Shown here: one piece after another, positions 17,573-26,789 of the stretch
How positions within the stretch are numbered: position 1 is the stretch's first letter
Layout of the letters: each line of letters opens with the position of its first letter
NCBI RefSeq assembly: GCF_900172215.1
Contig: NZ_FWFP01000013.1
Location: 83,211-147,210, forward strand
Direction: 5' to 3'
DNA from: Ruegeria meonggei
GTDB lineage: Bacteria > Pseudomonadota > Alphaproteobacteria > Rhodobacterales > Rhodobacteraceae
DNA length: 64,000 nt
The notes under the pieces: generated by a model
Seen by the model: only the letters and a program-made list of their open reading frames with translations
The model's database searches: none
What the model was told of the DNA's origin: nothing
Translations under genes and position numbers: made by a program

Positions 17573-18805
17573 ATGAAACTGCAGGAACTCGACATCATCG
17601 TCACCGCCCCGCCTGCACCGGGCTGGGGCGGGCGCTATTGGATTTTGGTCAAAGTCACGACCGATACCGGGATCACGGGTTGGGGCGAATGCTATGCCTC
17701 ATCCGTTGGCCCCGAGGCGATGCGCCATGTCATCCGAGATGTGTTCGAACGGCATATGCTGGGCGAAAACCCTGAAAACATCGAGCTGATGTTCCGCCGC
17801 GCCTATTCCAGCGGGTTCACCCAGCGCCCGGACCTGACGGTGATGGGTGCATTTTCCGGGCTAGAGATCGCGTGTTGGGACATTCTGGGCAAGGATCGCG
17901 ACCGTCCCGTCTATGCCCTGTTAGGCGGGCTGATGAATGACCGCATCCGCGCCTATACCTATCTCTACCCGCTGCCGCAGCATAACCTGTCCGATTTCTG
18001 GACCTCGGCCGATCAGGCGGCAGAAAGCGCTGCAGAAATGGTCCGGCAGGGGTTTACGGCGGTCAAGTTTGACCCGGCAGGTCCCTACACCATCCGCGGC
18101 GGGCACATGCCTGCGATGTCAGACATCGCGATGTCGGTTGCCTTCTGCAAAGCAATCCGCGAGGCGGTTGGCGACAAGGCAGATCTGCTTTTTGGCACCC
18201 ATGGGCAGTTCAACACCGCAGGTGCCATTCGACTGGGTCAGGCTTTGGAACCCTACTCTCCCCTGTGGTTCGAGGAACCGACACCACCCGACATGATCGA
18301 GGATATGGCCCGAGTCGCCCGCAATGTTCGCATTCCCGTTGCGACCGGCGAACGGATGACCACCAAAGCCGAATTTGGCGCCGTACTGCGCGCAGGTGCG
18401 GCGGAAATCCTGCAACCCGCCTTGGGCCGTGCAGGCGGCATCTGGGAGATGAAGAAAGTTGCCGCCATGGCCGAAGTGTTCAACGCTCAGATGGCACCTC
18501 ATTTGTATGCCGGACCGGTTGAGTGGGCGGCAAATGTGCATCTGGCGGCATCCATCCCCAACCTCTTGTTGCTGGAAACCATCGAAACGCCGTTCCACCA
18601 ACAATTGATCAAAGGCACCTTGCGCACTGAAGACGGTTTCGTGACTGCCCCAACCGCACCCGGCCTGGGCATTGATGTGGACGAAGACCTGGCCCGCGCG
18701 CTCCCATATACTGGTGACGGGCTGCATCTGGAGATGCAGGAAGACCCCTGCGACTATGTCAACGGCAATGCGTTTCAGGGGGGTGCCCCGGCGAGCGACG
18801 CGTAA
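17573..18805 (+). CDS. Mandelate racemase/muconate-lactonizing (enolase superfamily) protein
   Basis: 410 residues with the enolase-superfamily capping domain and TIM barrel: AVKFDPAG (Lys165), the ligand region LLFGTHGQF (residues 206-213), Glu234 in WFEEPTPP, Glu260 in ATGERMTT and the general acid/base His310 in MAPHLYAGP. The His210 and His310 pattern suggests an acid-sugar dehydratase related to galactonate dehydratase. The position usually holding the first metal-binding Asp (DFHG in DgoD) appears as Gly208 here. It follows the dehydrogenase by 24 bp with RBS GGAGGA. Confidence 0.82.
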   Translation: MKLQELDIIVTAPPAPGWGGRYWILVKVTTDTGITGWGECYASSVGPEAMRHVIRDVFERHMLGENPENIELMFRRAYSSGFTQRPDLTVMGAFSGLEIACWDILGKDRDRPVYALLGGLMNDRIRAYTYLYPLPQHNLSDFWTSADQAAESAAEMVRQGFTAVKFDPAGPYTIRGGHMPAMSDIAMSVAFCKAIREAVGDKADLLFGTHGQFNTAGAIRLGQALEPYSPLWFEEPTPPDMIEDMARVARNVRIPVATGERMTTKAEFGAVLRAGAAEILQPALGRAGGIWEMKKVAAMAEVFNAQMAPHLYAGPVEWAANVHLAASIPNLLLLETIETPFHQQLIKGTLRTEDGFVTAPTAPGLGIDVDEDLARALPYTGDGLHLEMQEDPCDYVNGNAFQGGAPASDA

Positions 18806-18856
18806 AGCACCTGGTCTCACCCCCTGGGCAAAACCCGCCGGCCAGGTCCTCAACCC

Positions 18857-21800
18857 CTAGTTTGAAACATACCCGGCGATAACCTGCATCAGTTTGAACG
18901 CTGTTGCCGCGTCGTTCTCAACTACCGCTAGGAATTCTTCCTCACCGATCCGCAAACAGGACAGGCCGGTTTCCGCAATCATGCTCAGGGCACGTGGTTC
19001 TTTTCGGATCAGACCCAATTCACCCACCAGAGCGCCGGATCCGACCTTGGCAATCAACTGATCCGGACCTTCCAACTGAGGCAAATACAGCCCTGCCTCG
19101 CCCTCAAGCACCACATACGCACCATCAGTGGGTTGGTCGTCTTTCAAAAAGACGACCTCGCCGGGTTTAGCATCATACCAGCGCGCACCAAAGGCCAGCA
19201 GGCGCAACTGCCTGCGGTCCAGACCCGAGAACAGCGGCGTCTGTTCCAACGCGCGCAGCTTGCGCGCCAGATCAGCAGAGGCTGCACTGTCTTCTTCCAC
19301 TTCGCCGGGTCCTTCATCCGAAACCACCCTACCCTGCCGGATTTCCACATACATGTCGAATACTGCCGGGTTTTCGAACTGATCATTCAGATAGATCACC
19401 GTCGTGTCCGGCAACATTGACCGCAGGTTTTTGTACACGGCGACCTGAGTGGCCATGTCGTAGCTTGCCAGCGCATTCTCGAGAATCAGAATATCGGGCT
19501 TTTTGATTGTCGCGCGGGTAAAGGCCAGAGGTTCGGCAAACAGCGCCGGAAGGTTCTGCCCGCCCAGCGCAACTGGGACGTCATAGATCAATTCGACAAC
19601 AAGCGGGCGCGCGCCGTTTTCGTCCAGAACATCCACGATCAGCTTGCGTACCTCATCCGAGCGCGTACCACCGATCTGACTGACCTTGCCGAACAAAGCG
19701 TTCTCCATCACGGTCAAACCGGGGGCGAATTCATCGCCGCGCAAGGGGACGAAGACATCCGACAACCGCTCCAACAGTTTTTCCGAATGGCTGTGACGCA
19801 GTTCTAGGATGCGGTTCTTAAGCTCATCCGTGAAAGCTGGCCCAATCTGTTCGGCCGAAATCACCAACGGCACCGCCAGCAGATTGGCCAGCTGCTCATC
19901 GTTCAACCCGGCGACCCCGTCGTTTCGGGTCTGCTCAATGAGTTCCACAGCGGTTTCATAGGTCTTTGCCTCAAGCCCAAGCTTGCGGAACAACGGGTGA
20001 TCAGTGCCATCCAGACCAAAAATCTGGCGCAGCATCTCGATCACGTCGCGGGTCAGGTTGACCAAAGTTTCATCCAGGCCCAACTCTCGCAATTGCCCCA
20101 GAAAGACCGTTTGGCCCGCCAGCAATTCCTGTGTGACCGGGACGCGTGGCGTGGCAAACAGCAGGTTTTCTGCCACCGGCAATGCGGGGTTATAGGTGTT
20201 GCGATCAAAAACCAGCGCCTGTTGTTCCAGCCCGGCTTTCAGCACAGCCTGTTGCACCAAGGGGCGCAGCTCAACCAGTTTGCGCGCCAGTTCCTGATGT
20301 TCTTTTGGATCGAAACTTTGTTCCGATCCGCGTTGAAACAGGGCTGGGCCTGATCCCAAACCGTCGATCAGGTGCAGCCACCAGTCACGCAGCTCTGCCG
20401 GGCTGTTCAACCCGGCCAGCGAGGGATCAAGCCAGTCCGCCTGGAATGGGTCCGCGCTGTTTCCAGCCCGTTGAGTTTCAGCAAACGCCGGGTCCTCCAC
20501 CGGGGCCGTCACCGGTTTGAACCGCATCGGCATCATGACGTTGTCGCCAAAAGTGCCCTGGAACATTACAGGACGGGATGAGGCATAGCCGATCCGCGCA
20601 GCCACGATGCTTTGATGCACGCCAGACAGGTTTTCACCGCCAATCTCAACCCGGCCCGAGCTGGGCACAACCTCGCGCGTCAGCAACTCGGCCACGGCGC
20701 GCCTGTCTTCTTCGCTGGGGGTTGCAATCCCGATGGTTTGCCCGCTGGGGAACGCCAGATTCAGATCGTCCAGAACCTGATTGCCGTCCATGTCTCGAAC
20801 CGAGACATGGGTCAGAACGATATCGCCATTCAGACGCGGGCGCTTCTCGGGCTCGCCTTCGAACAGCTTTTCATCCGGCATGCCCGGTGGCGCAAAGCGC
20901 TCTACAACCACATCCCATCGCAGCGACATGTCCTGGGTTTGGTTGTAGTAAGTCAGCAGTTCCTTCCAGGGGGAGCTGAGATCCTTGTACGCCGCCAGTG
21001 CCGCGACCAGCGCGCCCAGAGAAACCGACCCCTGCAGCACCAACAGACCACCGACCAGGTAGAACATGAAAGGCGTCAGCTGCGATATGAAGTTGTTGAT
21101 GAACTTCATAAAGAATTTCTTCTGGTAGATGTCGAACCGAATCGCGAAAAGCCGCCCCAGCTGATCCGAAATCATCGCCCGGCGATAGCGCCAGCCGCCG
21201 TTGGATCGCAATGTCGAAGCCCCAGCCGCGTTTTCGCCAATCTGTGCTGCCAGCAAACGGACTTCCTGAATGCGTTCCTTGTTCAGCAGGTTGATCTGGC
21301 GCTGCAATTTGGGGATCAGCCAAGCCTGCAGCGGGATCAATGCAACGGCGGCCAGACCAAACCAGACGCTTTGCAGAAACAGGAAAGACAGAATCGTGAT
21401 CATCTGCCCCGCCTGTAAAACCGGCTGGCTGATCGCGTCGCCCATCAGACCACCCATCGGCTCGCTTTCGGCGGTGATCATCGAAACCATTTCACCCTGA
21501 CTGACCCGCTCGAAATAGGGCTGCGGAAAGCGCAAGGCGCGGTTGATCAACTGATACCGGAACCGGCGCAGCATCCGCTCGCTCAGCACGCCTTTCATGG
21601 TGTTGATCCGCATTTTCATCAGACCATGCGCCAGCACGGCCGCCAGAAATGCGCCACACAGGATGACAAGGAAAGTGGTCTGCTGCAGGCTATAGCCCCA
21701 GAATTCGACCACGGAACTGGTTGCACCAATCGCATCGTTAATAATGCGCTTAGGCAATTCCAACGTCAGATACAGCAACGGAAACAGCGTAGAGGTCACG

Positions 21801-21865
21801 GCCAGCAGGATCATCTGGTCGCGTTTCGAGTATTTCCAAATAAACCGGAAGATCGTGCGTTCTAT
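18857..21865 (-). CDS. Degenerate ABC exporter with C-terminal cyclic-nucleotide-binding domain
   Basis: From the first ATG (21814) 985 residues; homology-like coding extends about 17 residues upstream to an ATA at 21865 (see findings). Residues 1-300 form an ABC exporter membrane domain. Residues 330-835 resemble a nucleotide-binding domain, but every motif is broken: Walker A is GQTIGIATPSEEDRR (359-371, no GxxGxGKS/T), the signature is LGGQNLPALF (750-759), Walker B is DILILENALAS (774-784) and the switch His is absent (YLNDQFEN, 809-816). About 300 residues are inserted at 436-745. Residues 855-975 are a cyclic-nucleotide-binding fold with an intact-looking phosphate cassette (GELGLIRKEPRALS, 931-944). 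ATP hydrolysis is unlikely; a regulatory or scaffolding role is inferred. Confidence 0.85.
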   Translation of the reverse strand: MERTIFRFIWKYSKRDQMILLAVTSTLFPLLYLTLELPKRIINDAIGATSSVVEFWGYSLQQTTFLVILCGAFLAAVLAHGLMKMRINTMKGVLSERMLRRFRYQLINRALRFPQPYFERVSQGEMVSMITAESEPMGGLMGDAISQPVLQAGQMITILSFLFLQSVWFGLAAVALIPLQAWLIPKLQRQINLLNKERIQEVRLLAAQIGENAAGASTLRSNGGWRYRRAMISDQLGRLFAIRFDIYQKKFFMKFINNFISQLTPFMFYLVGGLLVLQGSVSLGALVAALAAYKDLSSPWKELLTYYNQTQDMSLRWDVVVERFAPPGMPDEKLFEGEPEKRPRLNGDIVLTHVSVRDMDGNQVLDDLNLAFPSGQTIGIATPSEEDRRAVAELLTREVVPSSGRVEIGGENLSGVHQSIVAARIGYASSRPVMFQGTFGDNVMMPMRFKPVTAPVEDPAFAETQRAGNSADPFQADWLDPSLAGLNSPAELRDWWLHLIDGLGSGPALFQRGSEQSFDPKEHQELARKLVELRPLVQQAVLKAGLEQQALVFDRNTYNPALPVAENLLFATPRVPVTQELLAGQTVFLGQLRELGLDETLVNLTRDVIEMLRQIFGLDGTDHPLFRKLGLEAKTYETAVELIEQTRNDGVAGLNDEQLANLLAVPLVISAEQIGPAFTDELKNRILELRHSHSEKLLERLSDVFVPLRGDEFAPGLTVMENALFGKVSQIGGTRSDEVRKLIVDVLDENGARPLVVELIYDVPVALGGQNLPALFAEPLAFTRATIKKPDILILENALASYDMATQVAVYKNLRSMLPDTTVIYLNDQFENPAVFDMYVEIRQGRVVSDEGPGEVEEDSAASADLARKLRALEQTPLFSGLDRRQLRLLAFGARWYDAKPGEVVFLKDDQPTDGAYVVLEGEAGLYLPQLEGPDQLIAKVGSGALVGELGLIRKEPRALSMIAETGLSCLRIGEEEFLAVVENDAATAFKLMQVIAGYVSN

Positions 21866-22066
21866 GGAACCTGCCCCTGTTACGGATCACCGACCTGATA
21901 TTGCCGAAAATGTCGTAAATCCAACAGTCTGAATTTACCGCAATCCGGGTCTGAGACGCAAATAGTTTCCAATTTGACCAGATTATCGCCGAGTGTGAAC
22001 AAGTTCATTTGCGCAACTTCGGTTTAGCCCCTAAAGTTTCAACCAGGACGATTTCGGGAGGCCAAT

Positions 22067-22456
22067 TTGAGTGCCAGCTTAGGCGCAGTGTTATTGATGA
22101 TTTGCTTGTTGCAAATCAAACATATGTTTGCGGATTTCTACCTCCAGACGCCTAAAATGTTGTCCGGTCGTGGTGAGTATTTTCACTGGGGCCGTGCGCA
22201 GCATGCCGGAGTCCACATTGTGGGCTCGGTTTTAGTATTCATGCTGTTTGGCGCGCCATGGTCCTTCATTCTGATCATCGCAGCGCTGGAATGGATTGTT
22301 CATTTCAACATTGATTTCGCCAAGGCCAGCTATTCGGACAAAAAGCAACTGGTGCCGAGCCAGGCCGCGTTCTGGCGTGCCGCCGGTTTGGATCAGTGCC
22401 TCCATAATCTGACATATGTAGCCATGGTCTGGGCCTGGGCACAGTTCGCCGCCTAA
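22067..22456 (+). CDS. DUF3307 membrane protein
   Basis: 129 residues, about four hydrophobic segments; it has the DUF3307 hallmarks QIKHMFADFYLQTPKML and HAGVHIVGSVL near the start and the acidic/amphipathic end of a helix (WIVHFNIDFAKA). Some DUF3307 proteins are associated with phage or mobile regions, but nothing here suggests transfer. The start is a TTG at 22067 with CGGGAGG 6 nt upstream; no ATG fits the conserved N-terminus. Divergent from the degenerate ABC protein across about 200 bp in which no other gene is seen. Confidence 0.82.
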   Translation: MSASLGAVLLMICLLQIKHMFADFYLQTPKMLSGRGEYFHWGRAQHAGVHIVGSVLVFMLFGAPWSFILIIAALEWIVHFNIDFAKASYSDKKQLVPSQAAFWRAAGLDQCLHNLTYVAMVWAWAQFAA

Positions 22457-22470
22457 AAGACCGGGTATTT

Positions 22471-23202
22471 TCAGGCTACATCTTCAAAAACGGGTGCTTG
22501 GTAGATGGATATCCATCGCCGGTCTATTGCGTCTATCTCAGCGGATTCGAAGCTGTCTTCCGCCTCCCAATAGCGTCCGGACGGAACCATGTAGCCCAAC
22601 TTTTTTTCAGCGTGTAGAACTTCTTCCATTCGTTTTGTCGACGGCAACGAGCCTGCGGTTAGATCACCCAACCCCGCTGGCGGGAACAGCAACCGGCTGG
22701 CCCCGTTCGACAGCCTGACAACCCGGCAGTCTTGTGCTGCCCCAAACATCGCCAGCCGCGCCGATTTGGCCTCGAGCGAGCGCAGGGTTACATCTGTGCG
22801 CAACGGATCGGCCTCTCCGGTTCCATAGAAATGGGTTTTGCCGGTTTCGGGATACACCATGTCGCAGCCGCAATACGCCATGACCGCGGGCCGCAGCGCT
22901 GCAAGGGCCCAGTACCCGGCGGTGAACGCCATTGTCCCACCAGCGTACACAAACCCCCCAAAATCGTTCTGCACAGGCACGTATTCCTCGGCCGAGACGA
23001 TCCGTTGATGGTCCGCGATACTGTCGGGACGGTTTGCCCTCGGAAAATCCTCGGGGTGAATCAGAACATCCCAATCCGGACGAATACGCCAGGCATTGTT
23101 GATCGCAACAATATGGGTGAAGGCGTCACGGGGCCATGCCCGTGCCGCCACAGCGCTTGGCGCACTTCCAAGTATCAGAACTCGGTTCGTCGGTTCAGTC
23201 AT
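22471..23202 (-). CDS. Hypothetical protein, Rossmann/MptE-like fold suggested
   Basis: 243 residues starting with a glycine-rich strand-loop RVLILGSAPSAVAA and containing IVAINNAWRIRPDWDV and AYCGCDMVYPETGKTHFYG. This series resembles the DUF115 / MptE-like or glycosyltransferase-like fold (a motif that reports a missing or named entity at a membrane-facing site), but I cannot assign a reaction. No signal peptide. Convergent with DUF3307, with 14 bp between stops. Confidence 0.6.
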   Translation of the reverse strand: MTEPTNRVLILGSAPSAVAARAWPRDAFTHIVAINNAWRIRPDWDVLIHPEDFPRANRPDSIADHQRIVSAEEYVPVQNDFGGFVYAGGTMAFTAGYWALAALRPAVMAYCGCDMVYPETGKTHFYGTGEADPLRTDVTLRSLEAKSARLAMFGAAQDCRVVRLSNGASRLLFPPAGLGDLTAGSLPSTKRMEEVLHAEKKLGYMVPSGRYWEAEDSFESAEIDAIDRRWISIYQAPVFEDVA

Positions 23203-23259
23203 CCCGGACCCTGCCGTTTTTGCAGCTTTAAGGATAGTTAGAGCATTTGGCAGCGCAAG

Positions 23260-24564
23260 CTAGCCCAGAACCGAAAAACTGCTTTCTTCATTGATCGGGC
23301 GCTTGCGGGAATAGAACCCGACATCGATCGCATGTTTGATATAGGGCAGTTCAAACTGCAGTGGCTGCGCGTCGTGATCCACCCCACCTTCGCAGTATTC
23401 GATCAGCGCGGTCATCATTTTGCCCGCAATTGGCGCGTTCTTGTATTGGTTCCCACTGGTGCCGCAGGCCATGTAGAACCCCTGCAGGCTGGATTTGTCA
23501 TAGATAGGAATCCAGTCCGTCGACGCGTCATACAGATCGACCACACCGCGGGTTTTGGACGGGATGCCAAGGCTGGGCACGCGCTGCGCATAACGCATCG
23601 CCTGCGTGGTCCATTGATCGGTGAAATCGTGGTTGTAGTGCACGTCATCCTCGCACCATTGATGCGCATCACATTCCGGATCTTCCGAGCCGATCAGGAT
23701 GTGGTTGCCGTGCTCAGGCCGGCAATAAAGCGCGATATCGCTGTCTGAAACGATCGTGCCCTGGTGTTCAAAATCAAACCCTTCGGGCGCAGGCACATGC
23801 ACCACTTCTTGCCGCAGGGGGCGGGTTTCGATGGTCATGTCGTCTAGCACGTCTGCCAGCTTGTTGATGATGGCCGAGCCGGGCCCGGCTACATTGACAA
23901 CAACCTTGGCGCGGATCTCTTCGCCCGAGGCCAGTTTGACACCCGCCACGCGCCCGTCTTCTGCCAAAACCTCAACAACTTCTGCCCCGGTGCGCACCTC
24001 AGCGCCATGCTGTTTGGCCGCATCCATAAGGTTTTGCGCCGACAGGGCCGGATCGGTGACGTACCCCGCCTGAGGCCAGAACACGCCCCCTTGCATCTTG
24101 CGCCCGTTTGGTTGGCCAAAGTCAGGATCGTCCATACGTTTGGGCGGCGTAAAGCTGTCCAGGGAGTAAACCGGTAACCGGTCGACGATCTTCTCGGGCG
24201 ACCACTCCTCGAACGGGCAATCCAGATCGGCGCTGTTTTTCATGTGTTTGTCCAGCATCCCGTTGGCGTCTGTTTTCATCACCAGACATCCCGTTTCGCG
24301 GAACTGCGCCAGATTGGCGTCGTCAGGCAGGCCCAGATATTCGGCCCAGTCGCGCCAGTAATGGTACCCCTCCCAGGCAAACGCCGTGCCGTCGAAGGTC
24401 GAATAATGCATCCGGATGATCGCGCAGGACCCGGCGGTCGAGCCATGACCAACCTGAGCGTTGCGGTCCAGCGACAGGGTTTTCCACCCCGCCTTGGCCA
24501 TTTCAAACGCGACCGCTGCGCCGATCACACCTGTTCCGATGATGATTGCGTCTGGTTGGCTCAT
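23260..24564 (-). CDS. FAD-dependent amine/amino-acid oxidoreductase (DAO family)
   Basis: 434 residues: N-terminal FAD motif IIIGTGVIGAAVAFEMAKAG, DAO fold with the FAD-contact DRNAQVGHGSTAGSCAIIR and a C-terminal FAD segment FYMACGTSGNQYKNAP. It resembles sarcosine/dimethylglycine-type oxidases that cleave C-N bonds of N-methylated amino acids. The start at 24564 has AAGGAG at 7 nt. It overlaps the TetR gene end by 4 bp and is the last gene of a four-gene operon. Confidence 0.85.
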   Translation of the reverse strand: MSQPDAIIIGTGVIGAAVAFEMAKAGWKTLSLDRNAQVGHGSTAGSCAIIRMHYSTFDGTAFAWEGYHYWRDWAEYLGLPDDANLAQFRETGCLVMKTDANGMLDKHMKNSADLDCPFEEWSPEKIVDRLPVYSLDSFTPPKRMDDPDFGQPNGRKMQGGVFWPQAGYVTDPALSAQNLMDAAKQHGAEVRTGAEVVEVLAEDGRVAGVKLASGEEIRAKVVVNVAGPGSAIINKLADVLDDMTIETRPLRQEVVHVPAPEGFDFEHQGTIVSDSDIALYCRPEHGNHILIGSEDPECDAHQWCEDDVHYNHDFTDQWTTQAMRYAQRVPSLGIPSKTRGVVDLYDASTDWIPIYDKSSLQGFYMACGTSGNQYKNAPIAGKMMTALIEYCEGGVDHDAQPLQFELPYIKHAIDVGFYSRKRPINEESSFSVLG

Positions 24565-25235
24565 GAGGGATCTCCTTTCCAATAGCGCTTTGAATAGGCG
24601 CTGAATTCTTCGACTTCCTCGGGCATTGGTTCGACCCCGGTGAAGACGTAAAGATAGTGCGGAACCATTGCGATCCGCACCGACATGGGTTCGTTCAGCT
24701 GTGCAAGGTCATAGCCGATCTGCATGTAATACAGCACGCGGGCGCGAGTTTCGGCCTCAATCTCGGAATAACCATAGCGCGCGAACATCGCGTGCAGGGC
24801 CTGCAACCGACGGGCATCCGATTGGTCCAAAGACCGCCGGACCTTGCCCGATTTACGTGCCCAGTCTCGCACGGCAAAATCCAGCGCCGTGTCAAACAGA
24901 TCGGTGTTCACCACGCAGCGATGCACGTTGCAAACTGCACCTGTGATAGTGTCTGCCGGGGCCTCGGACTGCGCGACAAGCGCGGCGGTATTGGTGGCTT
25001 GCCACCGGGCCAATAATGCATCCAGCAGCTCTTGTCGTGACTTGAAGTACCAATAAAACGAAGACCGCGATACCGCCATCCGCTCGGCCAGGTTCAGAAC
25101 CTTGATCTGGTCCACCCCGTCCGAAATCAGCACATCCATCGCCACGTTCAGCCAGTCATCGCGCGTGACCTTGACGTTGCCGACCAGAGGTTCGGCCTTT
25201 GGATCATCACGGTGGAGGATGGGTTTGGTGTTCAT
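24561..25235 (-). CDS. TetR-family transcriptional regulator
   Basis: 224 residues; helix-turn-helix in IKVLNLAERMAVSRSSFYWYFKSRQELLDALL near the N-terminus and a helical ligand domain after. The arrangement, between the methyltransferase and the oxidase in one operon, suggests autoregulation by the substrate of these enzymes. Start ATG at 25235 directly abuts the stop of the preceding gene. Confidence 0.88.
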   Translation of the reverse strand: MNTKPILHRDDPKAEPLVGNVKVTRDDWLNVAMDVLISDGVDQIKVLNLAERMAVSRSSFYWYFKSRQELLDALLARWQATNTAALVAQSEAPADTITGAVCNVHRCVVNTDLFDTALDFAVRDWARKSGKVRRSLDQSDARRLQALHAMFARYGYSEIEAETRARVLYYMQIGYDLAQLNEPMSVRIAMVPHYLYVFTGVEPMPEEVEEFSAYSKRYWKGDPS

Positions 25236-26789
25236 TCAGCTTTCTGGCGGCGCGCCGCCCTCCTGAGTTCGTCGGGCAATAAACGTCTCGAGCGCGGCCA
25301 GCCCGTCGCCGTTTTGGTCCGGGGGTTCGAAATTGGCAAGGATGTCTTTCCAAACTCCGGTCGCCCGATGGTTGGCGTCGACCGAGCCGCGTTCTGCCCA
25401 GGTTCCGAAATTGGCATAATCGTGCAGGTGCGGTTGGTAAAACTCTGTATTGTAACGCGCCATCGTCTGACTGGAGGCAAAGAAATGACCGCTGGGCTCC
25501 ACCTCGGCCAGCGCGGTGTCAAAGCCAATCTCGTCGCGTCCGGCCTGGGCACCGGCGCATAGTTCCGCCACCATGTTCAGCACTTCGGCGTCGCAAACCA
25601 GTTTCTCAAAGGATACAGTCAGACCGCCTTCCAACCAGCCAGCAGAATGGATAATCACCGTCGCCCCGGCCATCAGACAACCCCACAGACCAAACTGGTT
25701 TTCATTGGCCGCCTGGACATCATTGCTGTTCGAGGCCGACCCGGCCGCTGACCGCCAGGGTAAACCCAGATGCCGCGCCAATTGGCCTGCGGCAAGTGAC
25801 GCCTGAAAATGCGAAGGCGTCCCAAAGGCCGGAGCGCCCGATTTCATATCAACATTGCTGGTGAATGTCCCGTAACAGACCGGCGCGCCGGGGTTGGTCA
25901 GTTGGGTCAGCGTCAGCGCCGCAAGCGCCTCGGCATGGGACAAAGTGATTGCGCCCGCAACGGTGATGGGTGCCATTGCCCCCATCAGAGTGAACGGCGT
26001 GATGATCGACATCTGGCCATATCGGGCAAAGTCAATCAAACCTTGGGCCATGGGGATATCGAGTGTCCGCGGACTGTTGGTATTGATGATCGTGTAGCAA
26101 TGCGGATTGGCGCGGAAAACATCGTCTGAGAGACCGCGCGCGGTGGACAACATCTCAAAGCAGTCCGTTATCTGCGGTGTCCCGCGCGAGAAGAAGAACG
26201 GGAACTTGTCTGTCAGTTCCATCTGCGCCCGCGTGGTGAAGTAGTGCCGCAGATGGGTCGGTACATCCTGCGGCTCGACCTGAGGCGAGATCATCTGAAA
26301 TACATCAAAATGATGCGTGAGCTTCAGGAACTCCAGATAGTCCTGTCCCGTCGCCGGTCTCCGCCCACGTTCCAAATCCGTGGCATTGGGGGCCCCGGCC
26401 CCCGGCTGGAACACCAACGAGCCCAATTCAAGCGTGAAATCCCGGTGCCGCGCGCCCGCCTGGCAAGCGATGGACTTGGGGGCCGAGGCAACCGCGGCCT
26501 CGACGATATCGCGCCCGATAAAAACCATTTCGCTGTCTTCATCAACTTTTGCACCAGCCTTGGCAAATATCCTTCGCGCCTCGGGCAGCAGGACCCGGAC
26601 GCCAAGCTCTTGCAGCATCCGCAGGGCAGTATCGTGCATATCCGCGATATGATCGGCCGGGAAAACCTCCATCTGCGGGAAGGGGTTTTTAAGCTGGCGG
26701 TAGTTCACATCGCGGCTAGGTTTTGGCGGGGCGTCTGCACCGCGCCCCCGCCGCCGTTTGCTCCGCTCGGGTGTTTGTGAGGTGACCAT
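25236..26789 (-). CDS. Trimethylamine methyltransferase (MttB/MtgB) family protein, non-pyrrolysine
   Basis: 517-residue COG5598-type TIM-barrel methyltransferase. The family moves a methyl group from quaternary amines (glycine betaine in MtgB, trimethylamine in the pyrrolysine MttB) to a cobalamin protein. There is no in-frame TAG, so this is a non-pyrrolysine member. No corrinoid protein (MttC/MtgC) or activase is in the window. It overlaps the upstream gene by one base and abuts tetR, so it is part of the same transcript. Substrate not determined. Confidence 0.85.
   Translation of the reverse strand: MVTSQTPERSKRRRGRGADAPPKPSRDVNYRQLKNPFPQMEVFPADHIADMHDTALRMLQELGVRVLLPEARRIFAKAGAKVDEDSEMVFIGRDIVEAAVASAPKSIACQAGARHRDFTLELGSLVFQPGAGAPNATDLERGRRPATGQDYLEFLKLTHHFDVFQMISPQVEPQDVPTHLRHYFTTRAQMELTDKFPFFFSRGTPQITDCFEMLSTARGLSDDVFRANPHCYTIINTNSPRTLDIPMAQGLIDFARYGQMSIITPFTLMGAMAPITVAGAITLSHAEALAALTLTQLTNPGAPVCYGTFTSNVDMKSGAPAFGTPSHFQASLAAGQLARHLGLPWRSAAGSASNSNDVQAANENQFGLWGCLMAGATVIIHSAGWLEGGLTVSFEKLVCDAEVLNMVAELCAGAQAGRDEIGFDTALAEVEPSGHFFASSQTMARYNTEFYQPHLHDYANFGTWAERGSVDANHRATGVWKDILANFEPPDQNGDGLAALETFIARRTQEGGAPPES

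Noticed and set aside
25236..26789. Pyrrolysine (TAG) readthrough in the MttB homologue
   Set aside because: The frame is continuous without any in-frame TAG, so it is a non-pyrrolysine member.
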